A DNA stretch of 11,096 bases, taken from NCBI GenBank assembly GCA_011053245.1, contig DRGS01000147.1:1-11096 (forward strand), read 5' to 3'. The notes below the pieces were generated by a model. That model saw nothing but the letters and a program-made list of their open reading frames with translations. It was not told the DNA's origin and searched no databases. A program made the translations under genes and the position numbers. The number at the start of each line of letters is the position of its first letter. Within the stretch, counting starts at the first letter, position 1. This document shows, piece after piece, positions 1 to 7,308 of this stretch. The DNA comes from Phycisphaerales bacterium. Its GTDB lineage: Bacteria > Planctomycetota > Phycisphaerae > Sedimentisphaerales > Anaerohalosphaeraceae.

Positions 1-2
1 CC

Positions 3-563
3 GTAATCAAGAATGGACCTGTCGCCTATACGCACTCCAAAAGCATGGGCAGCGTCATAGATCACATGCAGCCCGTGTCGGTCGGCGATCTTCTGGATCG
101 CTTCAACATCACATGGAATACCGTACACATGCACCGCAAGTATCGCCTTAGTATCCGGATTGATGAGCCTTTCGATCTTATCCGGATCAATACTGAAACT
201 TTCCCTGTCTATATCACAAAACACCGGCGTTACATTATTCCAGTATAATACATGCGTCGTCGCCGGGAACGTAAAAGGCGTGGTAATAACTTCGCCGCCA
301 CTGATCCGCAGCGCATGTAATGCCACAAGCAGACCGATCGTCCCATTGACGAACAGGTTCATATGCCCGACATCCAAATAATCTTTGAGTTGTTTTTCGA
401 ACTCAAGATGAAATTGCCCGTCATTCGTCAGCCATCGTGAGTCCCAGATCTTCTCCATGTAGCTATGATAAGAACTCAGTTCCGGCATACGGGGCCTCGT
501 CACAAAAACCGGTTCCGCCAATTTGTATTGTGATATAATACTATTTATTTGATTTTGTCCCAT
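3..563 (-). CDS. DegT/DnrJ/EryC1/StrS-family PLP enzyme (N-terminal part; continues beyond left edge)
   Basis: This frame is open from ATG at 563 to the left edge, giving 187 complete codons. Family landmarks are in order: a tight [13 protein letters not shown] helix near residues 76-88, then GGEVITTPFTFPATTHVLYW, then PVFCDID, and the PLP-nitrogen-binding segment YDAAHAFG near residue 175. These match sugar aminotransferases and related enzymes that act on nucleotide-linked keto-sugars or similar substrates, usually for surface polysaccharide or antibiotic sugars. The Schiff-base lysine would lie about 10-20 residues past the edge, so aminotransferase versus dehydratase cannot be decided. 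No clear Shine-Dalgarno precedes the ATG, but a good promoter lies about 90 nt upstream. The family call is firm. The substrate is unknown, and no sugar-pathway neighbour is visible on the side present here. Confidence 0.9.
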   Translation of the reverse strand, partial: MGQNQINSIISQYKLAEPVFVTRPRMPELSSYHSYMEKIWDSRWLTNDGQFHLEFEKQLKDYLDVGHMNLFVNGTIGLLVALHALRISGGEVITTPFTFPATTHVLYWNNVTPVFCDIDRESFSIDPDKIERLINPDTKAILAVHVYGIPCDVEAIQKIADRHGLHVIYDAAHAFGVRIGDRSILDY

Positions 564-889
564 GATATATCTGTTTTCGACAATAATTCTCTGCAAGTTG
601 AATAGTTCTTGTTGTCATTCCCCTCGAAATCTGAAAAATACCGTTAATTATCGGAGGTAGTATAGCATATTTCGACAAAAAACGCAATACGCATTAGCCA
701 ATAGGAGCGTTTTCAGTGCGGCTGGCGTTAGAAGGTCCGCTATGGTGCGATAATAAGTGAGATGCAGTCCGAGTTTTTGGGTAAAACACAGTTAACCGGG
801 ATAGTTTCACAAAATCAGCACATTAAGATGTCTTTGGCGTTAATGATAGCCGACCGGAAACTGAAAATCACGCATTTTCCATGTTTTTT
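564..889. other. Intergenic region between the kinase operon and the DegT-family gene
   Basis: These 326 bases hold the promoter at 659-687 and the roughly 90-nt leader of the DegT-family gene. The remaining stretch, 690-889, shows no reading frame with family resemblance, no RNA gene and no convincing intrinsic terminator for the kinase gene that ends at 890. An A/T-rich hairpin at 863-879 followed by seven T on the plus strand points the wrong way for that gene. Confidence 0.5.
659..687 (-). promoter_or_regulatory. Sigma-70-type promoter for the DegT-family gene
   Basis: Read on the minus strand, TTGCGT (682-687) is followed by a 17-nt spacer and TATACT (659-664). The -10 is preceded by TGC, an extended -10 motif. 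Transcription would start near 652, leaving a leader of about 90 nt before the ATG at 563. The spacing and -10 are close to consensus. The assignment is by motif only. Confidence 0.6.
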
Positions 890-3800
890 TCATTCAGATA
901 TGACAGCGGGCAAGGAGATATAAAATCTACTTCCCTTGTCCGGCTCGGATTCTACTTTTATTGAACCATTGTGCCGTTCAAGGATCCTTTTGACTATTGT
1001 AAGGCCGAGGCCTTCGCCAGCAACGGATCCTTCCGGTTCGAGGCGGTGGTAGAGTTCGAAAATCTTTTTCTGGTGAGCAGGGGCAATGCCGACACCGTTG
1101 TCTGCAACGCAATAGACCGCTACACCATTTTCAACACAGCCGGATATGTTTATTTTGGCTTGGCGCGCAGGGTCGCGGTATTTCAGAGCATTGTCAATAG
1201 TATTACTGAAGACCTGGTTGATCTGTGAGATGTCTCCGCGGCATTGCGGAAGGTCATCAATAACAACAGCGACATCGGCGGTACGGAACTGGTATGTAAC
1301 GGTATCGAGTATGTGCTTTATGAGAAGGTTCATATCCAACGGCTTTATGTCGATCTTTGCGCTTCCAACACGCGAAACCTGCAGCAAACCGTTGATGAGC
1401 ATCTGCATCTTTATGGCACTGGCACTGATGAAATCGAGGCACTGCGGGATGTTCTCCCTGAGAATGGGAGTAACCTTTTCGCTGATGGTCGATTCGATGC
1501 TTTCAGCGGAAAGGATCTCGGTGAGTTCTTTGCAATCTTTGGCTAATTCACCAGAGAAACCCGTAATGTTTACCAGCGGCGACCGGAGGTCATGCGAGGA
1601 AATATAGACGATGCTCTGGAGTTCACGGTTTTTGGCTTCAAGGGTTTTTAATAGTGTTTCACGTTCGGCCTCAGCGATCTTTCGCTCTGTAATATCACGA
1701 ACAATAGCTTGCAAAAAAAACTCGCCGTTTAACTCCATTGAATTCAATGAAACTTCCGCGTCAAACGGTGTACCGTCATATTTAATATGCCGCCACTCGA
1801 AGAATTGCGGCTGTCCTTCCAGGGCCAGCTTTATATTCTCTTGTGCTTTTTGTTCGGAATTTTGCCCATCAGGCTGCTTTGGTGGACTAAACTCAATAGG
1901 TGTCTTTCCAATGATCTGACCGCTCGTGCAACCGAATAATTCCAATGTTCTGGAATTGCAATCGATAAACTTATCATCTTTCATGACAAATATGGCGTCT
2001 TTGGCCGTTACAAATAATGTTCTATGTCTGATCTCACTTTCACGGAGAGCTTCTTCGGCGTACTTTCGTTCGAGTTCGGCTCCAGCGCGGTCGGCAAATA
2101 TTCTCAGGACCGGTTCGTCAAACGGTAATTTCTCTATCGGGTGGTCGTGAAGCGCGACAAGGAGTCCAATGGAGTTCCCGGAAGAATCTATAAGAGGGAT
2201 ACCGACATAGCTTTCTACCTCCATTTCCTTTAACAAGAGGTCCTTTGGGAATTCAGCTTGGACATTTCTCGGATGAAAGCAGAATTTTTGCCCGACAACA
2301 TTCTGACAAGGTGTGTTTGCAAGGTCGTATTCGAAGTTTTCGGCAAAGTCGCCGCCGGACCAGACCGCGAGGGTTCTTACCCTGTCGGCGTCAGGACGTA
2401 TAATTTCAGCAAGTAAAACATGACGACAGCCAATCGCAGAGGCAAGGTGTCTTACGAGACTTTTCAGGAAGTCTTCACCTGTCACCTTTGCTGTCGCCTT
2501 GACAATAGATTGCATTATTTCTTCGGCACGTTTGCGTTTTGTAATATCCAGTACGCTGCCACGTGTATTTACCAGTTGGCCGTTTTCATCGAAGCGTGAT
2601 GAAGCGTTCAGGATAACGTCAATGAGATGCCCTTTTTTGTGAATGAGTGAGTATTCAAGGTTGCGGACGCTGCCATCGACCATTATTTCGTGCCAATGAT
2701 CCTGAAATTGTTCTCTCTGAGCAGGGACGATCAGGTCGGACCACGTTTTTTTGCCGACAATTTCATTACGGGTGTATCCTATCATTTCGAGTTCGGCGTC
2801 GTTGATGTCTGTTATGATCTGGTCAGGTCCGAAGATGTGGAAGCCTATGGGGGCGTTCTCAAAGAAGTCCCTGAAACGCTGCTCGCTTTCGACAATAGCC
2901 TGTTCCCCAAGAATGCGCTCAGTGACATCGTGAGCTATTCCCTCTACTGCTATGACATTTCCGCCTTCATCGTAAACCGGTACTTCGGTAACTTCGAACC
3001 AATGGATGTCCCCATTTTTATGGGAGATCTGAACTTCATAAGGCGGTTGTAGAACTCCTTGGATACTCAGTTCCGTATGCTCGCGGACCTTATCGCTGAC
3101 GGGATGATCGGTAAGGTAAGTTGAGAAATGTGAAAGAAATTCTTGAGTTGAGTAGCCCAGTACTTTTGTTACAGATGATGAAACATAATTGAAGATGCCT
3201 TCGGTGTCGTGTCTGTAAAGAAAACTTCCCATCAGATTATTGACGATCCGCGCATGCTTCTTGTTGCTCTCTCTCAGTTCCCTGGTACGCTGCATTACTG
3301 CCCACTGCAAACGTTTGTTCCAGATCCTGGCCAATGCCCCCACAACCGCAAGTACTATCAAGAGGCCCAGTGCCACATAAAACCATCGGTAGTCCGGCTC
3401 AGGCTTAGGATCATAAATAAAACCTTCAAGGCTGTAATCCGGATCAAGCATCCCTACCTGAACAAAAGTGTCGCCGATATGTTTCCACCGGCCTGGATTC
3501 ATGTGCCCAATTTCGACAAGCTTTGGTAGCATCAGTTCATCGATGATCTTCCATTCATTGAGCATGTACGACCTTGAAGCTTTTGATCCGTATTTTTTAA
3601 TGATAATGTCAATTAATTCCTCGGGATTTCTTATTGCATAATCCCATCCTCGTAAACTGGCCTCTCGAAATGCCTTAACGCGATCGGGATGTCTTCGTAT
3701 CTCCTTTTCGGTGGTAAAAAGACAATCTCCGTAAAAATCGACTCCATAAGTGATTGGACGAATCACAGTGTAAGGTACTCCTCTTTGCTGCAAGACAAAA

Positions 3801-4378
3801 GGTTGACCGGTAATGTACGCATGGATGGCATCAACTTTTTTATCGATCAGGTCATTGATGTCCCATGACAGTTTAAGAAATTCAATATCTGCAAGAGCAA
3901 CTCCTTCGTTTTTCAATGTTGCATGGAGTTCGGCCCCGCTGTCAAATCGCCACATAACTTGACGTCCAATCAGGTCCTGCGGACTTTTTATCCCGGAATC
4001 TTCCCTCATCAGAAAGATTTGCGGCGAATGCTGGAAGATCGCAGCAATGACTACCAGTGGTTTGCCTTTGTTGCGTTCAAGCAGTATCTCAGACATCTCA
4101 ACGCCGTATTTCGCCCTGCCTGACGATACCTCCTCAAAGAAGTTCGTTCCTGGTTTTCCTTCGATCAATTCAACATCAAGTCCTGCCTCGCGATAGAAAC
4201 CCTTCTCCACAGCAGCCACATAGCCTGCAAAATTAAACTCATGGACCCATTTCAGTTGAAGCCTGACTCTTTCAAGCTTATCCCCGGCTTGGGGGTTTGT
4301 CGATTCTGCTAAAGCAGTTTGCAGCAATATCACAGATGATACGACGAAAACAATAATTATTCTTTGGTTTATTTTCAT
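890..4378 (-). CDS. Membrane sensor histidine kinase with periplasmic NMT1/THI5-type binding domain, PAS-PAS-GAF-PAS
   Basis: The 1162-residue protein starts with a signal peptide (about 1-24, ending TALA) and an NMT1/THI5-like solute-binding domain at about 36-325, with typical [16 protein letters not shown] and GKP segments. One membrane helix follows at about 333-352. The cytoplasmic part has PAS at about 372-490, PAS at 497-617, GAF at 630-772 and PAS at 783-900, with linker ends such as DVTER and DITERK. A DHp domain carries the phospho-acceptor His929 in SSHDLRSP. The ATPase domain (about 1040-1157) has N-box Asn1063, G1 DNGVGI (1093-1098) and G2 GEGLGL (1121-1126), so it should be active. 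There is no receiver domain. The ATG overlaps the stop of the upstream small gene (ATGA), implying translational coupling. Inferred role: a periplasmic small molecule is sensed through a binding-protein fold and autophosphorylation follows. The ligand and partner regulator are unknown. Confidence 0.93.
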   Translation of the reverse strand: MKINQRIIIVFVVSSVILLQTALAESTNPQAGDKLERVRLQLKWVHEFNFAGYVAAVEKGFYREAGLDVELIEGKPGTNFFEEVSSGRAKYGVEMSEILLERNKGKPLVVIAAIFQHSPQIFLMREDSGIKSPQDLIGRQVMWRFDSGAELHATLKNEGVALADIEFLKLSWDINDLIDKKVDAIHAYITGQPFVLQQRGVPYTVIRPITYGVDFYGDCLFTTEKEIRRHPDRVKAFREASLRGWDYAIRNPEELIDIIIKKYGSKASRSYMLNEWKIIDELMLPKLVEIGHMNPGRWKHIGDTFVQVGMLDPDYSLEGFIYDPKPEPDYRWFYVALGLLIVLAVVGALARIWNKRLQWAVMQRTRELRESNKKHARIVNNLMGSFLYRHDTEGIFNYVSSSVTKVLGYSTQEFLSHFSTYLTDHPVSDKVREHTELSIQGVLQPPYEVQISHKNGDIHWFEVTEVPVYDEGGNVIAVEGIAHDVTERILGEQAIVESEQRFRDFFENAPIGFHIFGPDQIITDINDAELEMIGYTRNEIVGKKTWSDLIVPAQREQFQDHWHEIMVDGSVRNLEYSLIHKKGHLIDVILNASSRFDENGQLVNTRGSVLDITKRKRAEEIMQSIVKATAKVTGEDFLKSLVRHLASAIGCRHVLLAEIIRPDADRVRTLAVWSGGDFAENFEYDLANTPCQNVVGQKFCFHPRNVQAEFPKDLLLKEMEVESYVGIPLIDSSGNSIGLLVALHDHPIEKLPFDEPVLRIFADRAGAELERKYAEEALRESEIRHRTLFVTAKDAIFVMKDDKFIDCNSRTLELFGCTSGQIIGKTPIEFSPPKQPDGQNSEQKAQENIKLALEGQPQFFEWRHIKYDGTPFDAEVSLNSMELNGEFFLQAIVRDITERKIAEAERETLLKTLEAKNRELQSIVYISSHDLRSPLVNITGFSGELAKDCKELTEILSAESIESTISEKVTPILRENIPQCLDFISASAIKMQMLINGLLQVSRVGSAKIDIKPLDMNLLIKHILDTVTYQFRTADVAVVIDDLPQCRGDISQINQVFSNTIDNALKYRDPARQAKINISGCVENGVAVYCVADNGVGIAPAHQKKIFELYHRLEPEGSVAGEGLGLTIVKRILERHNGSIKVESEPDKGSRFYISLPAVISE

Positions 4379-4590
4379 TTCGGATCTGCTCCGCTCGGAT
4401 AACGGACAGACTTACCAAAATACTCAAGCGGTAACTGGAAAAGACTTTCTTCGTTTGATCGTAAGGGGACGGTCGCTATGTTGGCTCTTGATGCGGTAGC
4501 GTCTTGCAGGGCTCTCTCTGCAAATGCAGGCGATACCCCCGCAAACAGGAAAACGGCAAATATAAAGAGGGTTGCCATCTTGTTTGACAT
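4375..4590 (-). CDS. Small secreted/periplasmic protein of unknown function, coupled to the sensor kinase
   Basis: The 71-residue product begins [19 protein letters not shown] and shows a clear signal peptide, with likely cleavage after SPAFA near residue 24. About 47 mature residues remain, rich in polar residues and ending in a Tyr/Phe-containing tail ([17 protein letters not shown]). I recognise no family, and there are no cysteines for a lipobox or disulfides. The ATG at 4590 was chosen over the in-frame GTG at 4689 because AGGGGA (4597-4602) sits 6 nt upstream and the signal peptide begins here. The GTG has no ribosome site and would lie almost at the predicted transcript start. The TGA overlaps the kinase ATG by 4 nt (ATGA), which suggests a joint function, for example an accessory to the periplasmic sensor domain. 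That function is inference. It could also be a decayed remnant of a larger exported protein. Confidence 0.6.
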   Translation of the reverse strand: MSNKMATLFIFAVFLFAGVSPAFAERALQDATASRANIATVPLRSNEESLFQLPLEYFGKSVRYPSGADPK

Positions 4591-4643
4591 TTTCTTTCCC
4601 CTGCACGTTGTCGATCGACTAACGAACATCTGAAAAGTTATCT

Positions 4644-4682
4644 TTATGGCGTGTCCTTGCCGTTCCAAGGGGCCATCCATAA
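4644..4682 (-). promoter_or_regulatory. Possible structured 5' leader element of the kinase operon
   Basis: In the predicted leader RNA (minus strand), TTATGG (4677-4682) can pair with CCATAA (4644-4649). Inside it, CCTTG (4666-4670) can pair with CAAGG (4655-4659) around a 6-nt loop. A second register, ATGGC (4672-4676) with GCCAT (4646-4650), is mutually exclusive with the outer stem. It lies between the predicted transcript start and the ribosome site. It does not fit the TPP or c-di-GMP-I riboswitch consensus as I know them. It may be coincidental. Confidence 0.25.
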
Positions 4683-4704
4683 GGAGCACCCTTTTGATAT
4701 AGGC

Positions 4705-4733
4705 ATTTAAACCCTGCTACTAGATATTGTCAA
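4705..4733 (-). promoter_or_regulatory. Promoter for the small secreted protein and sensor kinase operon
   Basis: On the minus strand a perfect TTGACA (4728-4733) is followed by a 17-nt spacer and TTAAAT (4705-4710, 4 of 6 to consensus). A run of nine T (4735-4743) just upstream of the -35 resembles an UP element. Transcription would start near 4698, giving a leader of about 108 nt before the ATG at 4590. Confidence 0.5.
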
Positions 4734-4774
4734 CAAAAAAAAACGGTTCTCCGGGAAATTTTACCCGAATACTA

Positions 4775-4803
4775 TTGAAATCCAAGCCGAGATTTAGTTT
4801 AAT
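4775..4803 (+). promoter_or_regulatory. Promoter for the phosphoesterase gene
   Basis: TTGAAA (4775-4780, 5 of 6) is followed by exactly 17 nt and TTTAAT (4798-4803, 5 of 6). The start would be near 4810, about 85 nt before the TTG start codon. It lies 42 bp from the opposing leftward promoter, so the two units are divergently transcribed. Confidence 0.55.
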
Positions 4804-4884
4804 CATTATATGGTTTGAACATGAAAAGGAATCCGACAGTAGGATTGTTAAATAGAGAACCCTTTCCGAGAGTATAGGGGGGGT

Positions 4885-4890
4885 GAGGGG
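4885..4890 (+). promoter_or_regulatory. Ribosome binding site supporting the TTG start at 4896
   Basis: GAGGGG lies 5 nt before TTG. An in-frame TGA at 4884-4886 and the absence of any ATG or GTG between it and the conserved first strand of the enzyme make TTG the only sensible start. Confidence 0.65.
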
Positions 4891-4895
4891 TTAAT

Positions 4896-5771
4896 TTGGA
4901 CGGCCATAAACCTATTTTTGTTGTAAGCGACCTGCACATAGGCGATGGCGGTACGCGCGATAACTTCGCGGTCGATGATAAGGATGAGCAGTTTGACCTG
5001 TTCCTCGATCATGTCTGCGACCAGGACGGCAAGCTGATCGTTTTGGGTGACCTCTTCGACTTCTGGCAGGCGAATGTGGGTAATGTAATTGTCCGGTGTC
5101 TGCCGATGCTCGACCGCCTTGCAGCGATGCGGGCTGAGTACGTCGTCGGTAATCATGACGCCGACCTCGCCGGCTTGATCGGACAGGGGCTTCTAAATCA
5201 TCCTTTCTTTACGCACATGCAGGGTGCGTTCGTAAGGACCATTGGGGGGAAAAAGTTTAAGTTCATGCACGGCCACGAAGTTGAACCCGTCGGTGATAGC
5301 GACAGCCCCGGATGGGCCAGGATACTTGCGATATTGGGCGGCATCATCGAAGATAAGAAAGGCTCGCCGCTGCTATCGGCAGGTGGGATAACAGAGAAAA
5401 TACTGCTAAAGAGCGGCAGAGCGTCTATGCACATCTGGAACTTTTTTGTTAATCGTTTAGAAAAGAGCGTTCCCGGCGGACACCCGCATGAACATCACGT
5501 CGAAGCCGAACTCACCCCCTCGCAAAGCCCGGAACGCGCCAAGGGAATGCTCGCTCTTTATCGTAACGATAAGGACCGTTGCGGATACGATATCGTCATC
5601 GCCGGCCACACGCACAAGGCACATCGCCATGAGGACTGGTATTACAATAGCGGATGCTGGGTCGGCCTGCGAAACAATTTTCTGCGAATATCACCCGATG
5701 GCGACGTACATATATTCGACTGGAAAAACGGCGAAGCGATCCTGAACGACATAAGCGACCCCGAGAATTAG
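4896..5771 (+). CDS. Calcineurin-like metallophosphoesterase, LpxH-like
   Basis: This 291-residue enzyme starts at TTG. The complete two-metal phosphoesterase signature is visible: SDLHIGD (11-17, metal ligands Asp12 and His14), GDLFDFW (51-57), GNHD (85-88), MHGHE (124-128) and AGHTH (236-240), followed by a NSGCW strand near 251. Order and spacing resemble UDP-2,3-diacylglucosamine pyrophosphohydrolase (LpxH) of lipid A synthesis. However, LpxH carries GNRD where this has GNHD, and it is about 240 residues long. The stretch between MHGHE and AGHTH, which holds the lid helices in LpxH, is longer here and contains a histidine-rich GGHPHEHH segment (194-201). It has no signal peptide and is presumably cytoplasmic or membrane-peripheral. 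It stands alone behind its own promoter and converges on asnS with 15 bp between stops. Phosphoesterase is near certain; the lipid A role is possible but unproven. Confidence 0.87.
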   Translation: MDGHKPIFVVSDLHIGDGGTRDNFAVDDKDEQFDLFLDHVCDQDGKLIVLGDLFDFWQANVGNVIVRCLPMLDRLAAMRAEYVVGNHDADLAGLIGQGLLNHPFFTHMQGAFVRTIGGKKFKFMHGHEVEPVGDSDSPGWARILAILGGIIEDKKGSPLLSAGGITEKILLKSGRASMHIWNFFVNRLEKSVPGGHPHEHHVEAELTPSQSPERAKGMLALYRNDKDRCGYDIVIAGHTHKAHRHEDWYYNSGCWVGLRNNFLRISPDGDVHIFDWKNGEAILNDISDPEN

Positions 5772-5786
5772 GCTTCGTTGCACAGG

Positions 5787-7292
5787 CTAAATGTACACTC
5801 TGTCCATCATCCTGGGGAACGGGATGCACTGGCGGATATGTTTTTCGCCGGTGAACCATGCGACTGTTCTTTCAACGCCGAGGCCGAACCCGCCGTGCGG
5901 TACCGAACCGTATTTTCTAAGGTCGAGATACCAGTCGTAACTTTCGGGTTTATAGCCTTCATCCAAAACTTTCTTTAGCAGCACATCGTAATCGTCTTCG
6001 CGGACCGATCCGCCTATAATCTCGCCGAAACCTGCCGGGGCGATCAAGTCGAAATTCTCGACCACTTTATCGTTGCTCCGGTCGCCTTTCATGTAGAAGG
6101 CTTTGGCCTGTTTCGGGTAGTGTGTTATGAAAACGGGCTTATCGTGCATGTTGGAGATTATCGTTTCGTCCGAGCCTCCAAGATCCTTGCCCCAGCGAAA
6201 TTCCGTTGCCAGTTGGGCGTGCTTGGGATTATTCTCGATCTTTACCTCGACCTCGCCCATATCCGATTTAGCGGCAGCGATTTCTTTAGCAGCCTTTTCC
6301 ATCTTCCACTTTTTACCGCCCGCGTCGAGCTGCCCCTGAAGTTCGGCGATCTGAGTTTCCAATTGACCCTTTTCGGTCTTAAGATTTTTTAGTTCATCGG
6401 CCAGAAAATCTGCGGCTTTGCTGCTGGTGAGTATCTCAACGGCATCGGTATACGTCAGCCGGTGAAACGGCGGAGTGATCCTCTTTAACGCATCGATATC
6501 GCTGCCTAATGTTTCAAGCTCATCGGCATTTTTCGCCAGAACCTGTCCAGCAACGAATGATACGAAGTTCTCGGCCAATTCAAGCAATCCGTCAAGGTCG
6601 ATATACGCAACCTCAGGCTCAACCATCCAGAATTCGGTCAGATGCCTGCGCGTCTTGCTCTTTTCAGCGCGGAACGTCGGCCCGAAACAATAAACCTTAC
6701 CAAAACTCATCGCAGCCGCTTCGAGATACAACTGCCCCGTCTGGGCAAGGTGCATGGGCGTCCCGAAATAGTCAACTTCAAAAAGCGTCTGTTCCCCTTC
6801 GCCTGCGATCGTAGTGAATATCGGTGTATCGATCAGCGTAAACCCGTTATCGTTGAAGAAAGTTCTTATCGCGTTGATGACGGTATGGCGAACCTTGCCG
6901 ATACACCATTGCCTCTGGGAGCGAAGATGCAGATGGCGATGTTTGAGCAGAAAATCAACACCGTGTGCCTTAGGAGTTATCGGATAATCAGTCGCCGCCG
7001 ATACGATGCTCACGTCGGTTACGGCAAGTTCATGACCGCCCGGGCTCCTTGGTTCCGCCCGTACTGTTCCGGTCACCGTCAGCGATGATTCGGTACCGAG
7101 ATGTTTCAACTGTTCAAATAACTCATCGGAAACGTTGCCCTTTTCCACGATACACTGACACAAACCCGTACCGTCTCGAACGACAAGAAACTGAACCTTC
7201 CCACTTGACCGCCCCCGGTACAACCACCCACAAAGCGTAACCTCACTATCGACGTAGTCTTTCAAATCGGATATGTATGCTTTATCAGTCAT
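5787..7292 (-). CDS. asnS: Asparaginyl-tRNA synthetase with a coiled-coil insertion
   Basis: This class IIb synthetase charges tRNA-Asn with asparagine in the cytoplasm. From ATG at 7292 it has 501 residues: an OB-fold anticodon domain at about 13-100, an active-site segment AGEGEQTLFEV near 163-173, motif 2 FRAEKSKTRRHLTEFWMVEP near 207-226, and motif 3 GFGLGVERTVAWFTG near 468-482, ending IPFPR plus a short tail. E. coli AsnRS has 466 residues. Most of the extra length is a Lys/Glu/Leu-rich stretch at about 291-362, between TYTDAVEIL and FRWGKDLGG, which looks like an antiparallel coiled-coil hairpin. I chose 7292 over the upstream in-frame ATG at 7316 because AAAAGGG (7301-7307) lies 8 nt before it, while 7316 lies inside the preceding gene without a ribosome site. 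It is the last gene of the glyQS operon, 16 nt after its neighbour. No terminator was seen. Confidence 0.95.
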   Translation of the reverse strand: MTDKAYISDLKDYVDSEVTLCGWLYRGRSSGKVQFLVVRDGTGLCQCIVEKGNVSDELFEQLKHLGTESSLTVTGTVRAEPRSPGGHELAVTDVSIVSAATDYPITPKAHGVDFLLKHRHLHLRSQRQWCIGKVRHTVINAIRTFFNDNGFTLIDTPIFTTIAGEGEQTLFEVDYFGTPMHLAQTGQLYLEAAAMSFGKVYCFGPTFRAEKSKTRRHLTEFWMVEPEVAYIDLDGLLELAENFVSFVAGQVLAKNADELETLGSDIDALKRITPPFHRLTYTDAVEILTSSKAADFLADELKNLKTEKGQLETQIAELQGQLDAGGKKWKMEKAAKEIAAAKSDMGEVEVKIENNPKHAQLATEFRWGKDLGGSDETIISNMHDKPVFITHYPKQAKAFYMKGDRSNDKVVENFDLIAPAGFGEIIGGSVREDDYDVLLKKVLDEGYKPESYDWYLDLRKYGSVPHGGFGLGVERTVAWFTGEKHIRQCIPFPRMMDRVYI

Positions 7293-7300
7293 ATTCAAAT

Positions 7301-7307
7301 CCCTTTT
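7301..7307 (-). promoter_or_regulatory. Ribosome binding site deciding the asnS start
   Basis: AAAAGGG on the minus strand sits directly after the stop codon of the preceding gene and 8 nt before ATG 7292. The alternative ATG at 7316 has no such site. Confidence 0.65.
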
Positions 7308-7308
7308 G

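Larger units (their letters stand above)
4591..4895. other. Divergent intergenic region between the kinase operon and the phosphoesterase gene
   Basis: These 305 bases separate two outward-facing transcription units. They contain a leftward promoter (4705-4733) with a nine-base A/T tract next to its -35, a rightward promoter (4775-4803), a leftward leader of about 108 nt with a possible two-tier hairpin, and the ribosome site of the phosphoesterase gene. No additional gene or RNA of a known class was recognised. Confidence 0.6.

Noticed and set aside
541..618. A 25-codon frame on the minus strand (ATG 618) overlapping the start of the DegT-family gene, preceded by GAGGGG.
   Set aside because: The purine run lies only 1-2 nt from the ATG, too close for a ribosome site, and the peptide (MTTRTIQLAENY...) has no attenuator-like codon runs.
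863..890. A/T-rich hairpin GAAAAT/ATTTTC followed by seven T on the plus strand.
   Set aside because: It points against the genes on both sides, the stem is weak, and four bases separate it from the T-run. It cannot terminate the kinase transcript.
4375..4689. A longer 104-residue version of the small secreted protein starting at GTG 4689.
   Set aside because: No ribosome site, start almost at the predicted transcript 5' end, and it would bury the clear signal peptide behind 33 residues.
4591..4699. TPP riboswitch, suspected because the kinase has an NMT1/THI5-like domain.
   Set aside because: The conserved CUGAGA and GAACCUGAUCUGG-type elements are absent.
4735..4769. Hairpin CGGG/CCCG followed by a T-tract on the minus strand, as a terminator.
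   Set aside because: Only four pairs, the T-run is 8 or more nt away, and no gene runs into it. The T-run is better read as an UP-like element of the promoter.
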